From assembly GCA_025929595.1 (NCBI GenBank), contig JAICQA010000092.1, positions 1 to 8,958 on the forward strand: a DNA stretch of 8,958 nucleotides, in the 5' to 3' direction. Every line of letters starts with the position of its first letter. Within the stretch, counting starts at the first letter, position 1. This stretch comes from Xanthobacteraceae bacterium (lineage in GTDB: Bacteria > Pseudomonadota > Alphaproteobacteria > Rhizobiales > Xanthobacteraceae). Shown here one piece after another: positions 1 through 6,164 of the stretch. A program made the position numbers and the translations under genes. The notes under the pieces are model-generated. The model was not told the origin of the DNA. It searched no databases and worked only from the letters and a program-made list of their open reading frames with translations.

Positions 1-204
1 CCGTTTCACGGTCGGATCGAGAAATCCCTCGACCGCTTCCAGCTCCACGCCACGGGCCGCGAGCACGCGGCACAGCAGTTCCGGCAGGCCGTGACGCTGA
101 CCGATGGCGAGCGCCGCCGCGCCCATGCGCGCGTCCAGCCGGTCGCGCCAGATGCGGCCGGTGACGGATTTCGCGACGCCGAGAAAGGGGCGGGAATCAC
201 CCAT
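1..204 (-). CDS. recJ: RecJ, single-stranded-DNA-specific 5'-3' exonuclease (N-terminal fragment)
   Basis: The gene runs off the left edge, so only the first 68 codons are present. The ATG is at 204 on the minus strand. The translation begins MGDSRPFLGVAKSVTGRIWR and continues through a segment with ALAIGQRHGLPELLCRVLA and then VEGFLDP. This is the characteristic leader of alphaproteobacterial RecJ, in which a short tail is followed by a helix containing HGLPE and by an xxFLDPTxxR motif just before the DHH phosphoesterase core. The DHH and DHHA1 domains lie outside the window, so catalytic residues cannot be checked. RecJ degrades single-stranded DNA 5' to 3' in RecF-pathway recombination, mismatch repair and base-excision repair. 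The upstream gap is filled by a palindromic element, so recJ probably has its own promoter there. Family assignment rests on the N-terminal signature alone. Confidence 0.85.
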   Translation of the reverse strand, partial: MGDSRPFLGVAKSVTGRIWRDRLDARMGAAALAIGQRHGLPELLCRVLAARGVELEAVEGFLDPTVKR

Positions 205-222
205 GCTGAAAAGCTATCACTC

Positions 223-397
223 CCCTCATGCCCGCCGCCGGACTTGATCCGGGGGTTGACCCGGGCATCCAGCAAATCTCTCGGGCCTATCGTTGAGCTC
301 TGGATCGCATCAGAACTCGGGCTTGCCCGAGTTCTGGACCGAAAATCTCCGCAAGTCGGATAAATCCGACTTGCGGTGTCAAGCCCGGCGATGAGGG
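223..397. repeat. 175-bp composite palindromic element with nested hairpins
   Basis: The recJ-phosphatase gap contains an ordered set of inverted repeats. The ends pair: CCCTCAT (223-229) with ATGAGGG (391-397), then GCCGGACTTGA (237-247) with TCAAGCCCGGC (379-389, one mismatch). Inside are a small CCGGA/TCCGG stem (238-252), GGGT/ACCC (253-262), ATCCAG (267-272) with CTGGAT (300-305), a 12-bp perfect stem with a 2-nt loop (311-336) and a 13-bp perfect stem with a 2-nt loop (349-376). No reading frame in it looks like a protein. It resembles the dispersed palindromic or MITE-like intergenic elements of Bradyrhizobium-type genomes. Copy number cannot be judged from one window, and no target-site duplication is evident. 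Confidence 0.75.
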
Positions 398-489
398 AAC
401 CCGGAAAATCAGACTGCAATTGTACCGTCAAAATGCGCGGCTACGATCGGCGGTGAACCTCCCCGCGTCCTGGCCGTTTCTTACTCATC

Positions 490-1185
490 ATGTTGCAAAT
501 GTTGTTGGAGCGCCGCGGGGCATCTCCGCGTCCATGGCGCATTGCTTCGTCGCGGCATCCGCGCTTCCGGGCAATCGCACTGCCGGCGCTGTTCCTGATT
601 GTGCTCGCCAGCGCGGGCTTCACTCGGACGATGACGGCGGACGGCGCCGGTCGCGAGCAGGCGTTACAGGCATTGTCCGCCGGCGGGCACGTCCTGCTGC
701 TGCGCCACAGTTCGACGGTCGGACGCGACGACGACCTTGTGGTGCCAGCCGACTGCGCGACGCAGCGCAATCTCAGCGATCCCGGCCGCGACGAGGCGCG
801 CAGGGTGGGCGAGTTGCTGCGTGAGCACGGCGTCAGACTTTCCAAAGTGGTCTCGTCGCAATATTGCCGCTGCAAGGAAACCGCCGCGATCGTCGGTGGC
901 GGAGCCTTCGAGACGCAGCCTTATCTCAACGAACGGAAGATGCATGTCACGCTGGTCGAGCAGCTGATCGGCAATTTCGAGAAGGATGAAAGACTGCTGC
1001 GCCCGGCGCGCGACATGATCGCGAGCTGGCATGGCGCCGGCACGATGCTGCTCGTCTCTCACGCACCCAATATCGCGGGCCTGACTTTCGAGGACCTGGA
1101 GCCGGCCGAAGGCATGGTCCTCAAGCCCGACCTCGACGCACCGCTCGGCTTTACCGTCGTCGGGAAGTTCAGGCTCGATCCGTAG
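490..1185 (+). CDS. Histidine phosphatase family protein, exported or membrane-anchored
   Basis: The 231-residue protein has a basic N-terminus and one hydrophobic segment (about residues 28-44), either an uncleaved anchor or a long signal peptide, so the catalytic part should be periplasmic. The histidine-phosphatase motifs follow in order: LLRHSST with phosphate-binding Arg72 and nucleophile His73 (RHS in place of the commoner RHG), QRNLSDPGRDEARRVG (about 92-107), SSQYCRCKETA (122-132) with Arg127, and VSHAPNI with the second histidine, His191. This pattern, including the CRC motif and RNL...GR, matches a family of small secreted histidine phosphatases common in Rhizobiales whose substrate is unknown to me. 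The start is the first ATG in frame; a second ATG lies three codons later (499), and neither has a good Shine-Dalgarno sequence. The gene converges on the acetyltransferase with 12 nt between the stop codons. Confidence 0.8.
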   Translation: MLQMLLERRGASPRPWRIASSRHPRFRAIALPALFLIVLASAGFTRTMTADGAGREQALQALSAGGHVLLLRHSSTVGRDDDLVVPADCATQRNLSDPGRDEARRVGELLREHGVRLSKVVSSQYCRCKETAAIVGGGAFETQPYLNERKMHVTLVEQLIGNFEKDERLLRPARDMIASWHGAGTMLLVSHAPNIAGLTFEDLEPAEGMVLKPDLDAPLGFTVVGKFRLDP

Positions 1186-1197
1186 TGGCGACCGCGC

Positions 1198-1644
1198 TCA
1201 GAAAATCTTCCGGTACTGGATGAAGCCGGAGCGGTCGGCCACCTTGTCATAGAGGATGCGGGCCGTGGCGTTGGTCTCGTGGGTGTGCCAATAGACGCGG
1301 CTCGCGCCCGCCTTCCTTGCCGTGTCATAGACTGCCTCGATCAGCGCCTTGCCCGTGCCCCCGCCGCGCATGTCCGGCGACACGAACAAATCCTGCAAGT
1401 AGCAGTAGTCGCCGACGGACCAGCAGGAGCGATGATACAAGTACTGGACGATGCCGATCAGCCTGGCGTCCCGGTAGGCGCCGAGAAGGTGCATCGGCTC
1501 CTGCGGGTCGTGCAGGCGCTGCCAGAGCACGTCGGTCGCCTCCGGCGTCTGCGAGGATTCATAGAAGCGCAGATAGCCCTGCCACAGCGGCTCCCACGCG
1601 GCGCGCTCGCTTTTGCCGACCGGCTTCACTGTCAATGCATTCAT
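1198..1644 (-). CDS. GNAT family N-acetyltransferase
   Basis: This 148-residue protein contains the GNAT acetyl-CoA-binding signature. Strand beta4 is CYLQDLFVSPDMR (about 81-93), followed by the pyrophosphate-loop motif RGGGTG (93-98) and helix ALIEAVYDTARKAGAS. The later NATARILYDK segment (125-134) is the typical motif B, and the protein ends in ADRSGFIQYRKIF. It should transfer an acetyl group from acetyl-CoA to a small amine or a protein N-terminus in the cytoplasm; the substrate cannot be read from the sequence. The start was placed at the ATG at 1644 (MNALTVKP) because homology-like sequence begins there. The open frame extends to 1722, but the extra 26 residues look non-coding and would overlap the divergent gene. 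It lies head-to-head with the small secreted-protein gene, with 70 bp between start codons. Confidence 0.87.
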   Translation of the reverse strand: MNALTVKPVGKSERAAWEPLWQGYLRFYESSQTPEATDVLWQRLHDPQEPMHLLGAYRDARLIGIVQYLYHRSCWSVGDYCYLQDLFVSPDMRGGGTGKALIEAVYDTARKAGASRVYWHTHETNATARILYDKVADRSGFIQYRKIF

Positions 1645-1714
1645 TGTTGGCATTTGCCCAGCTGTTCCAAACCCGACCATTACTTTAGCTTGTGTCAGCA
1701 ACCGGGGGGCTTCA

Positions 1715-2071
1715 ATGCGCACTTATATTTTGGGGGCAACGTTGGCCCTCGCCGTCACTTCGCAGGCGGACGCTTGCTCCGTCGGTCCCTTTAACACCGT
1801 CTGGGGTCAGAACACCGAAACGACGATGAGTGTCGAGCGAGGCAAAGGCTGCGCCATCCTGGTCCGGACGAATGCAACATCTGTTTTCGACCGCGTCTAC
1901 ATCTCCAAGCAGCCGAGAAACGGGAAGGCGGAAATGAGACCGTCGAATTCCCCCGGCTACCGATCCAATCCAAATTTCACGGGTCAGGATGAGTTTGCCG
2001 CCACGCTTTGCGGTCGCGACCGCGACCGATCCGGCTGCTCCGTCCTGCGCGTTCGAGTTACGGTGAACTAG
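1715..2071 (+). CDS. Small secreted protein resembling a single Ig-like/cadherin-like repeat
   Basis: The 118-residue product starts at an ATG preceded by a G-rich Shine-Dalgarno stretch (1704-1709), 5 nt upstream. An upstream ATG in frame (1613) lies inside the divergent acetyltransferase gene and was rejected. Residues 1-20 form a signal peptide (MRTYILGATLALAVTSQADA) with an A-D-A cleavage site, leaving Cys21 at or near the mature N-terminus. The mature part has four cysteines (21, 46, 99, 108), enough for two disulfides. The segment QPRNGKAEM...NPNFTGQDEFAATLCG...VLRVRVTVN follows the bacterial Ig-like/cadherin-like pattern 'xPxNGxVxx...YxPNPxFxGxDxFxxxVxx...VxVxV', normally found as tandem repeats in large surface proteins. 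Here one copy makes up nearly the whole protein. Its function is unknown. Its stop lies 4 nt from the convergent glpX stop. Confidence 0.75.
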   Translation: MRTYILGATLALAVTSQADACSVGPFNTVWGQNTETTMSVERGKGCAILVRTNATSVFDRVYISKQPRNGKAEMRPSNSPGYRSNPNFTGQDEFAATLCGRDRDRSGCSVLRVRVTVN

Positions 2072-2075
2072 TCGC

Positions 2076-3074
2076 TCAGTCGAGATGAAATTTTTCAAGC
2101 TGCCGGTGCTCGGCCTCGATCCAGCGCACGGTGCCGGTGATCGAGCGCATGACGACGGTGTGCGTGTAGATGCGGTCCTTCTCGAAGCGCACGCCGCGCA
2201 GCATGGAGCCCGTCGTCACGCCGGTCGCCGCCACGAGGCAGTCGCCGCGCACCATGTCCTTCATGTCGTATTTCTTCTTCGGGTCCTTCACGCCCATCTT
2301 GGCGGCGCGGGCGCGCTTTTCATCGGTGTCGAGCACGAGGCGGCCCTGCATCTGGCCCCCGATGCAGCGGAGTGCGGCCGCCGCCAGCACGCCCTCGGGC
2401 GCGCCGCCGATGCCCATGTAGATGTCGATGCCAGTGTTCTTCGGGTCTGTAGTGTGGATGACGCCCGCCACGTCGCCGTCGGTGATGAGATGGACCGCGG
2501 CGCCTATCCTGCGGACACCGGCGATCATGTCGGCATGGCGCGGACGGTCGAGAATGAGCGCGGTGATCTCTTCCGGCTTCACGCCTTTGGCTTTTGCGAG
2601 CGCGCGGATGTTGTCCTCGATCGACGCGTCGAGGTCGACGGTGCCGGCGGGATAGCCCGGACCGATGGCGATCTTTTCCATGTAAACGTCGGGCGCATTG
2701 AGCAACGTGCCACCTTCGGCCATCGCCATAACGGCGATCGCGCCCGGCATGTCCTTGGCACAGAGCGTCGTGCCCTCTAACGGGTCGACGGCGATATCGA
2801 CCTTCGGGCCCTTCTTGTTGCCGACGGTCTCGCCGATGAAGAGCATCGGCGCCTCGTCGCGCTCGCCCTCGCCGATCACGACCGTGCCGTCGATCGGGAG
2901 CTTGTTCAGCTCGCGCCGCATGGCGTCGACCGCCGCCTGGTCCGCCGCCTTCTCGTTGCCGCGGCCGCGCAGGCGCGCCGACGATACCGCCGCGCGCTCC
3001 GTCACGCGCACGATCTCGAGCGACAGAATACGCTCGATCATCAGGCCGGCTTGAACCGTGATCGACGACGACAT
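2076..3074 (-). CDS. glpX: Class II fructose-1,6-bisphosphatase GlpX
   Basis: The 332-residue protein hydrolyses fructose 1,6-bisphosphate to fructose 6-phosphate in gluconeogenesis (and in the Calvin cycle in autotrophs). The full GlpX pattern is present: ERAAVSSARLRGRGNEKAADQAAV near the N-terminus with Asp45, IDGTVVIGEGERDEAPML with Glu69, DIAVDPLEGTT with Asp97 and Glu100, and MGIGGAPEGVLAAAALRCIGG with Glu227. By spacing these correspond to the metal-binding and catalytic residues Asp33, Glu57, Asp85, Glu88 and Glu213 of E. coli GlpX. The length is normal and it is intact. The ATG at 3074 has the Shine-Dalgarno AAGGGG, which starts on the last base of the hom stop codon; the intergenic gap is 14 nt, so the two genes are very likely co-transcribed and possibly translationally coupled. 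Some alphaproteobacterial GlpX enzymes also act on sedoheptulose 1,7-bisphosphate, which cannot be decided here. Confidence 0.97.
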   Translation of the reverse strand: MSSSITVQAGLMIERILSLEIVRVTERAAVSSARLRGRGNEKAADQAAVDAMRRELNKLPIDGTVVIGEGERDEAPMLFIGETVGNKKGPKVDIAVDPLEGTTLCAKDMPGAIAVMAMAEGGTLLNAPDVYMEKIAIGPGYPAGTVDLDASIEDNIRALAKAKGVKPEEITALILDRPRHADMIAGVRRIGAAVHLITDGDVAGVIHTTDPKNTGIDIYMGIGGAPEGVLAAAALRCIGGQMQGRLVLDTDEKRARAAKMGVKDPKKKYDMKDMVRGDCLVAATGVTTGSMLRGVRFEKDRIYTHTVVMRSITGTVRWIEAEHRQLEKFHLD

Positions 3075-3083
3075 CGGATTTTT

Positions 3084-3089
3084 CCCCTT
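3084..3089 (-). promoter_or_regulatory. glpX ribosome binding site overlapping the hom stop codon
   Basis: AAGGGG on the minus strand lies 9 nt before the glpX ATG, and its first base is the last base of the hom TGA (3089-3091). This arrangement is typical of translational coupling and supports both the ATG at 3074 and an aminotransferase-hom-glpX operon. Confidence 0.7.
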
Positions 3090-4411
3090 CAGCTTTTTTC
3101 GATGCGGATCAGTTGCGGCGCTTCGGCCACCACGCCTTCGCGCTCGATGACCGCGAGCGCGCGACGCACCGCGTCTTCGTTGGTAGCATAGGTGATCAGG
3201 ATGACGGTGGCGGGGCCCGCCGCACTCTTCGGATCGTCGCCGCCATGCGGGCGGGCGGTCTCGTGGCGCTGCACAATGGATTCGAGCGAAATGTTCTCGG
3301 CCGCCATCGCTTTCGCAATCGCCGCCATGGTGCCGGGCCGGTCGAGGGCCGCGAGCCGAATGTAATAGCCGCCTTCGTGGCGCTGGATCGGCGCCCGCGT
3401 GGGCTTGGCGAGCCTCGCCGCCGCGCGGCCGAGCGCGGGCGAAGTGCGCCCGCAAGCGAGATCGACGAGATCGGCCACAACGGACGCGGAAGTCGCGGGA
3501 CCGCCCGCGCCGGGGCCGACGAGCACGAGGCCCATGGCGTCGGAGTCGATCGCGACCGCGTTCAGCACGCCGTCCACGCCGCCGATGACGGAGCCCTTCG
3601 GGACCATCGTCGGGTGCACGCGTTGCTCGATGCCCGCGTCGGTGCGGGACGCAACGCCGAGCAGCTTGATCTTGTAGCCAAGCTCGCCGGCGGCCTGAAG
3701 ATCCGCGAGCGTGATCGTCTCGATGCCTTCGACGTGGACCGCTTCCACGTCGATCTCGGTGCCGAAGGCAAGGCTCGTGAGAATGGCAATCTTGTGCGCG
3801 GTATCGAAGCCGCCGATGTCGAAGGTCGGATCGGCCTCCGCGTAACCAAGACGCTGCGCTTCCTTCAGGCAGTCGGCAAACGACCGCTGCTCGGTCAGCA
3901 TCTTGGTGAGAATGTAATTGCAGGTGCCGTTGAGGATGCCATAGACCCGGCCGACCTTGGCGCCGCCGAGTCCCTCGCGCAGCGTCTTCACGACCGGGAT
4001 GCCGCCGGCGACCGCCGCCTCGAACGCAAACGACGCGCCGGATTTTTCCGCGAGTTTGGCGAGCGCGTTGCCGTGCCTGGCGATCAACGCCTTGTTCGCG
4101 GTCACCACGGCGCGGCCCGCGCCAAGGGCCGCCTCTACCGAAGACTTCGCCGGGTCGCCCTCGCCACCCAGGAGCTCGACAAAAACATCGATGCCGCCGT
4201 CTGTCGCGAGCGCCGACGGGCTGTCGAATTTTTTCAGCTTCGAGACATCGACCTTGGGATCGCGCGGCGGGTCTTTCGCGGCGAAGGCTACGAGGTCGAT
4301 CGGCCGCCCGGCACGCTCGGCCAGTTGATCGCGCGACTCCACCAGCATGCGGGCGACGGCCGAACCGACCGTGCCCAAACCGGCAAGACCCACCCTGAGC
4401 GGCGCGACCAT
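3089..4411 (-). CDS. hom: Homoserine dehydrogenase with C-terminal ACT domain
   Basis: The 440-residue, full-length enzyme reduces aspartate semialdehyde to homoserine with NAD(P)H, the branch step toward threonine, methionine and isoleucine. Domains in order are: a Rossmann NAD(P)-binding region with VGLAGLGTVGSAV (glycines 11, 13, 16); VVTANKAL with Lys107; the catalytic domain with GILNGTCNYILTKM (158-171) and GYAEADPTFDIGGFDTAHK, where Glu192, Asp203 and Lys207 keep the spacing of the active-site residues of yeast homoserine dehydrogenase; and an ACT domain (about 349-430, starting YYIRLAALDRPGTMAAIAKAM), the usual site of feedback inhibition by threonine. It lies 23 nt after the aminotransferase and 14 nt before glpX, suggesting a shared transcript. 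The ATG at 4411 matches the family N-terminus, though no good Shine-Dalgarno precedes it. No defects were seen. Confidence 0.97.
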   Translation of the reverse strand: MVAPLRVGLAGLGTVGSAVARMLVESRDQLAERAGRPIDLVAFAAKDPPRDPKVDVSKLKKFDSPSALATDGGIDVFVELLGGEGDPAKSSVEAALGAGRAVVTANKALIARHGNALAKLAEKSGASFAFEAAVAGGIPVVKTLREGLGGAKVGRVYGILNGTCNYILTKMLTEQRSFADCLKEAQRLGYAEADPTFDIGGFDTAHKIAILTSLAFGTEIDVEAVHVEGIETITLADLQAAGELGYKIKLLGVASRTDAGIEQRVHPTMVPKGSVIGGVDGVLNAVAIDSDAMGLVLVGPGAGGPATSASVVADLVDLACGRTSPALGRAAARLAKPTRAPIQRHEGGYYIRLAALDRPGTMAAIAKAMAAENISLESIVQRHETARPHGGDDPKSAAGPATVILITYATNEDAVRRALAVIEREGVVAEAPQLIRIEKS

Positions 4412-4434
4412 GACAATACCGGAAAAGCCGCGCG

Positions 4435-5652
4435 TCAGCCGCGCGCCTTGAGGGGAATGACGTTGTGCAAAAGCTTGTCGGCGTTGTCGAGGAAGCGCTT
4501 AATGTTGCGCGCGGCCTGACGAATGCGCTGCTCGTTTTCGACGAGCGCGAGGCGCACGAAACCGTCGCCATGCTCGCCGAATCCTATGCCCGGCGACACC
4601 GCGACTTCCGCCTTCTCGATCAGGAGCTCCGCGAATTTCACGCTGCCAAGTTCGCGGAAGCGTTCGGGGATCGGCGCCCAGGCAAACATCGAAGCGCGCG
4701 GCGCCGGGATGTCCCAGCCCGTCCGCGCGAAGCTTTCGACCATCGCATCGCGGCGCTTCTTGTAGGTCGCGCGCATCTCCACGATGCAGTCGTCCGGGCC
4801 GTTCAGCGCCGCGGCCGCCGCGACCTGGATCGGCGTGAATGCGCCGTAATCGAGATACGACTTCACGCGCGTGAGCGCCGAGATCAGCCGCTCGTTGCCA
4901 ACCGCAAAGCCCATGCGCCAGCCGGGCATGGAGTAGGTCTTCGACATCGAGGTGAATTCCACCGCGACGTCGAACGCGCCGGGGATTTGCAGGACCGACG
5001 GCGGCGGGTTGTCTTCGAAGTAAATCTCCGCGTAGGCGAGATCGGACAGCACGATGAGATCGTGCTTCTTCGCAAACGCCACCACGTCCCGATAGAAATC
5101 GAGCTCGGCGACGACGGCGGTCGGGTTCGACGGATAGCAGAGCACGAGCGCGATCGGCTTCGGCGTCGAGTGAATGACCGCGCGCTCAAGCGCATGGAAA
5201 AATTCCGGTCCCGGCTCGCACGGCACGGAGCGGATCGCGCCCTCTGCCATGAGAAAGCCGAAGGCGTGGATCGGGTAGGACGGGTTGGGCACGAGCACGA
5301 GGTCGCCGGGCCCGGTGATGGCCTGCGCCATGTTGGCGAAGCCTTCCTTGGAGCCGAGCGTCGCGACGACCTGCGTATCGGGATTGAGCTTCACGCCGAA
5401 GCGGCGGCCGTAATAGGCGGCCTGCGCGCGGCGGAGACCGGGAATGCCCTTCGAGGCCGAGTAGCGGTCGGTGCGCGGCTTGCCGATCGTCTCTTTCAGC
5501 TTCTCGACGATGTGCGGCGGCGTCGGCAGGTCCGGATTGCCCATGCCGAGGTCGATCACGTCCACGCCCTTGTTGCGGGCGGCCGCCTTCACGCGGTTCA
5601 CGCTCTCGAAGACGTAGGGCGGAAGACGCTTGATGCGATGAAAGTCGTGCAT
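4435..5652 (-). CDS. alaC: PLP-dependent aminotransferase, AlaC / LL-diaminopimelate aminotransferase type
   Basis: This 405-residue class I/II fold-type I aminotransferase is close in sequence pattern to E. coli AlaC, as I recall it. Visible motifs are: RIKRLPPYVFESVN at the N-terminus, IDLGMGNPDLPTPPHIVEKL (33-52), RYSASKGIPGLRRA, GSKEGFANM (phosphate-binding turn, 100-108), NPSYPIHAFGF, YPSNPTA with the conserved Asn176, SDLAYAEIYF with cofactor-binding Asp204 and Tyr207, SMSKTYSMPGWRMGF with PLP-binding Lys238, and FVRLAL with carboxylate-binding Arg367. Homologues are annotated either as glutamate-pyruvate aminotransferase (AlaC) or as LL-diaminopimelate aminotransferase (DapL). Its position before hom suits an aspartate-family role, but the substrate cannot be settled by sequence, so the symbol is provisional. 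The start is set at the ATG at 5652 (MHDFHRIKRL), where family similarity begins; the open frame extends 20 codons further, to 5712. Confidence 0.92.
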   Translation of the reverse strand: MHDFHRIKRLPPYVFESVNRVKAAARNKGVDVIDLGMGNPDLPTPPHIVEKLKETIGKPRTDRYSASKGIPGLRRAQAAYYGRRFGVKLNPDTQVVATLGSKEGFANMAQAITGPGDLVLVPNPSYPIHAFGFLMAEGAIRSVPCEPGPEFFHALERAVIHSTPKPIALVLCYPSNPTAVVAELDFYRDVVAFAKKHDLIVLSDLAYAEIYFEDNPPPSVLQIPGAFDVAVEFTSMSKTYSMPGWRMGFAVGNERLISALTRVKSYLDYGAFTPIQVAAAAALNGPDDCIVEMRATYKKRRDAMVESFARTGWDIPAPRASMFAWAPIPERFRELGSVKFAELLIEKAEVAVSPGIGFGEHGDGFVRLALVENEQRIRQAARNIKRFLDNADKLLHNVIPLKARG

Positions 5653-5745
5653 GATCTCGATCCCGGGCCGGGAATCGCGCGGATTCCCGTCGTTTCGGCG
5701 CTTCCATAGCACCGAAAACCGTGGCCGTAGAGGGGCGGATTTTCC

Positions 5746-6051
5746 TTATTTCTTCGAGCTGTCGATGCGCCGGGCGACGCCTTTTTCGCGGTCCCTGGCG
5801 AGCCTGGTGAGGCGCTCCTCGAGCTGCTCGCGTTCGATCTCGGTCAGCATGCCGCGCTCGTCGTCGCTGACGGCGTCGCGGGACTGGAAGCTCGGCGTCG
5901 GCAGCGGGGGCCCCGGCGGCGCGGCCGGCAACTCCTCTTTCGGCCAGATTCCTTCGTTCGCGCAGGCGGTCAGCATGAGCAGACCCGCCGCGGCAGCGAG
6001 CCACGGCGTCAGACGATGTTGTTGCAGCGCACGCTCGTTAATTCGCCGCAA
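5746..6051 (-). CDS. Small putative lipoprotein with a TTG start
   Basis: The 101-residue product starts at TTG (6051), with a strong AGGAG Shine-Dalgarno 7 nt upstream. The only upstream ATG in frame (6222) would run into the phaC coding sequence and add an arginine-rich, non-signal-like stretch. The N-terminus MRRINERALQQHR is basic, followed by a hydrophobic core (PWLAAAAGLLML, about 16-27) and a lipobox LTAC with Cys30 as the predicted lipidated residue. The mature part has a proline-rich stretch (ELPAAPPGPPLPTPSF, 40-55) and then a highly charged, probably helical tail (DERGMLTEIEREQLEERLTRLARDREK). I do not recognise a family. It lies 93 nt upstream of alaC on the same strand and may be co-transcribed with it, and it diverges from phaC with 113 bp between start codons. 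It probably sits in the inner or outer membrane facing the periplasm; its function is unknown. Confidence 0.8.
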   Translation of the reverse strand: MRRINERALQQHRLTPWLAAAAGLLMLTACANEGIWPKEELPAAPPGPPLPTPSFQSRDAVSDDERGMLTEIEREQLEERLTRLARDREKGVARRIDSSKK

Positions 6052-6058
6052 GCGGTTG

Positions 6059-6063
6059 CTCCT
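6059..6063 (-). promoter_or_regulatory. AGGAG ribosome binding site that fixes the TTG start of the lipoprotein
   Basis: The minus strand reads AGGAG here, followed by a 7-nt spacer and TTG at 6051. This is one of the best Shine-Dalgarno matches in the window, and it decides the non-ATG start, which in turn places a complete lipoprotein signal peptide at the N-terminus. Confidence 0.75.
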
Positions 6064-6164
6064 GTTGCGTTCTGGCCGCTGAATCCATCGCGCCTTAATA
6101 TGGCGGAAGCACGGTTCAGATACGATATCAGCGAAAGCACGATACCGCCCGCGCTGGAGTTTCG

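Noticed and set aside
6..431. A 141-codon minus-strand frame across recJ and the palindromic element
   Set aside because: It is out of frame with the recJ N-terminus (ATG at 204), and its translation through the repeat is not protein-like.
1645..1714. Sigma-70-like promoters in the 70-bp divergent gap between the acetyltransferase and the secreted-protein gene
   Set aside because: Several partial -35 and -10 look-alikes exist on both strands, but none has both boxes at an acceptable spacing.
3113..4519. A 468-codon open frame antisense to hom
   Set aside because: Arginine- and histidine-rich sequence without recognisable motifs, exactly opposite a well-conserved gene; explained by codon bias of hom.
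2076..4571. An 831-codon open frame on the minus strand that would fuse a hom-overlapping stretch to GlpX
   Set aside because: Only the GlpX part looks like a protein. The upstream part is an arginine-rich shadow of hom in another frame, a common effect of high GC. hom has its own intact frame with all motifs, and glpX has its own start and Shine-Dalgarno.
4465..5709. A 414-codon open frame antisense to the aminotransferase
   Set aside because: Same type of GC-driven shadow; no domain pattern, and composition dominated by Arg, Ala, His and Asp.
6052..6164. Promoter or regulator sites in the phaC-lipoprotein divergent region, including a TAATAT and a repeated ACGATA (6122 and 6139)
   Set aside because: The TAATAT has no credible -35 partner at 16-18 bp, and a 6-bp direct repeat is too short to be meaningful alone. 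No TGC-rich PhaR-type site was clear.
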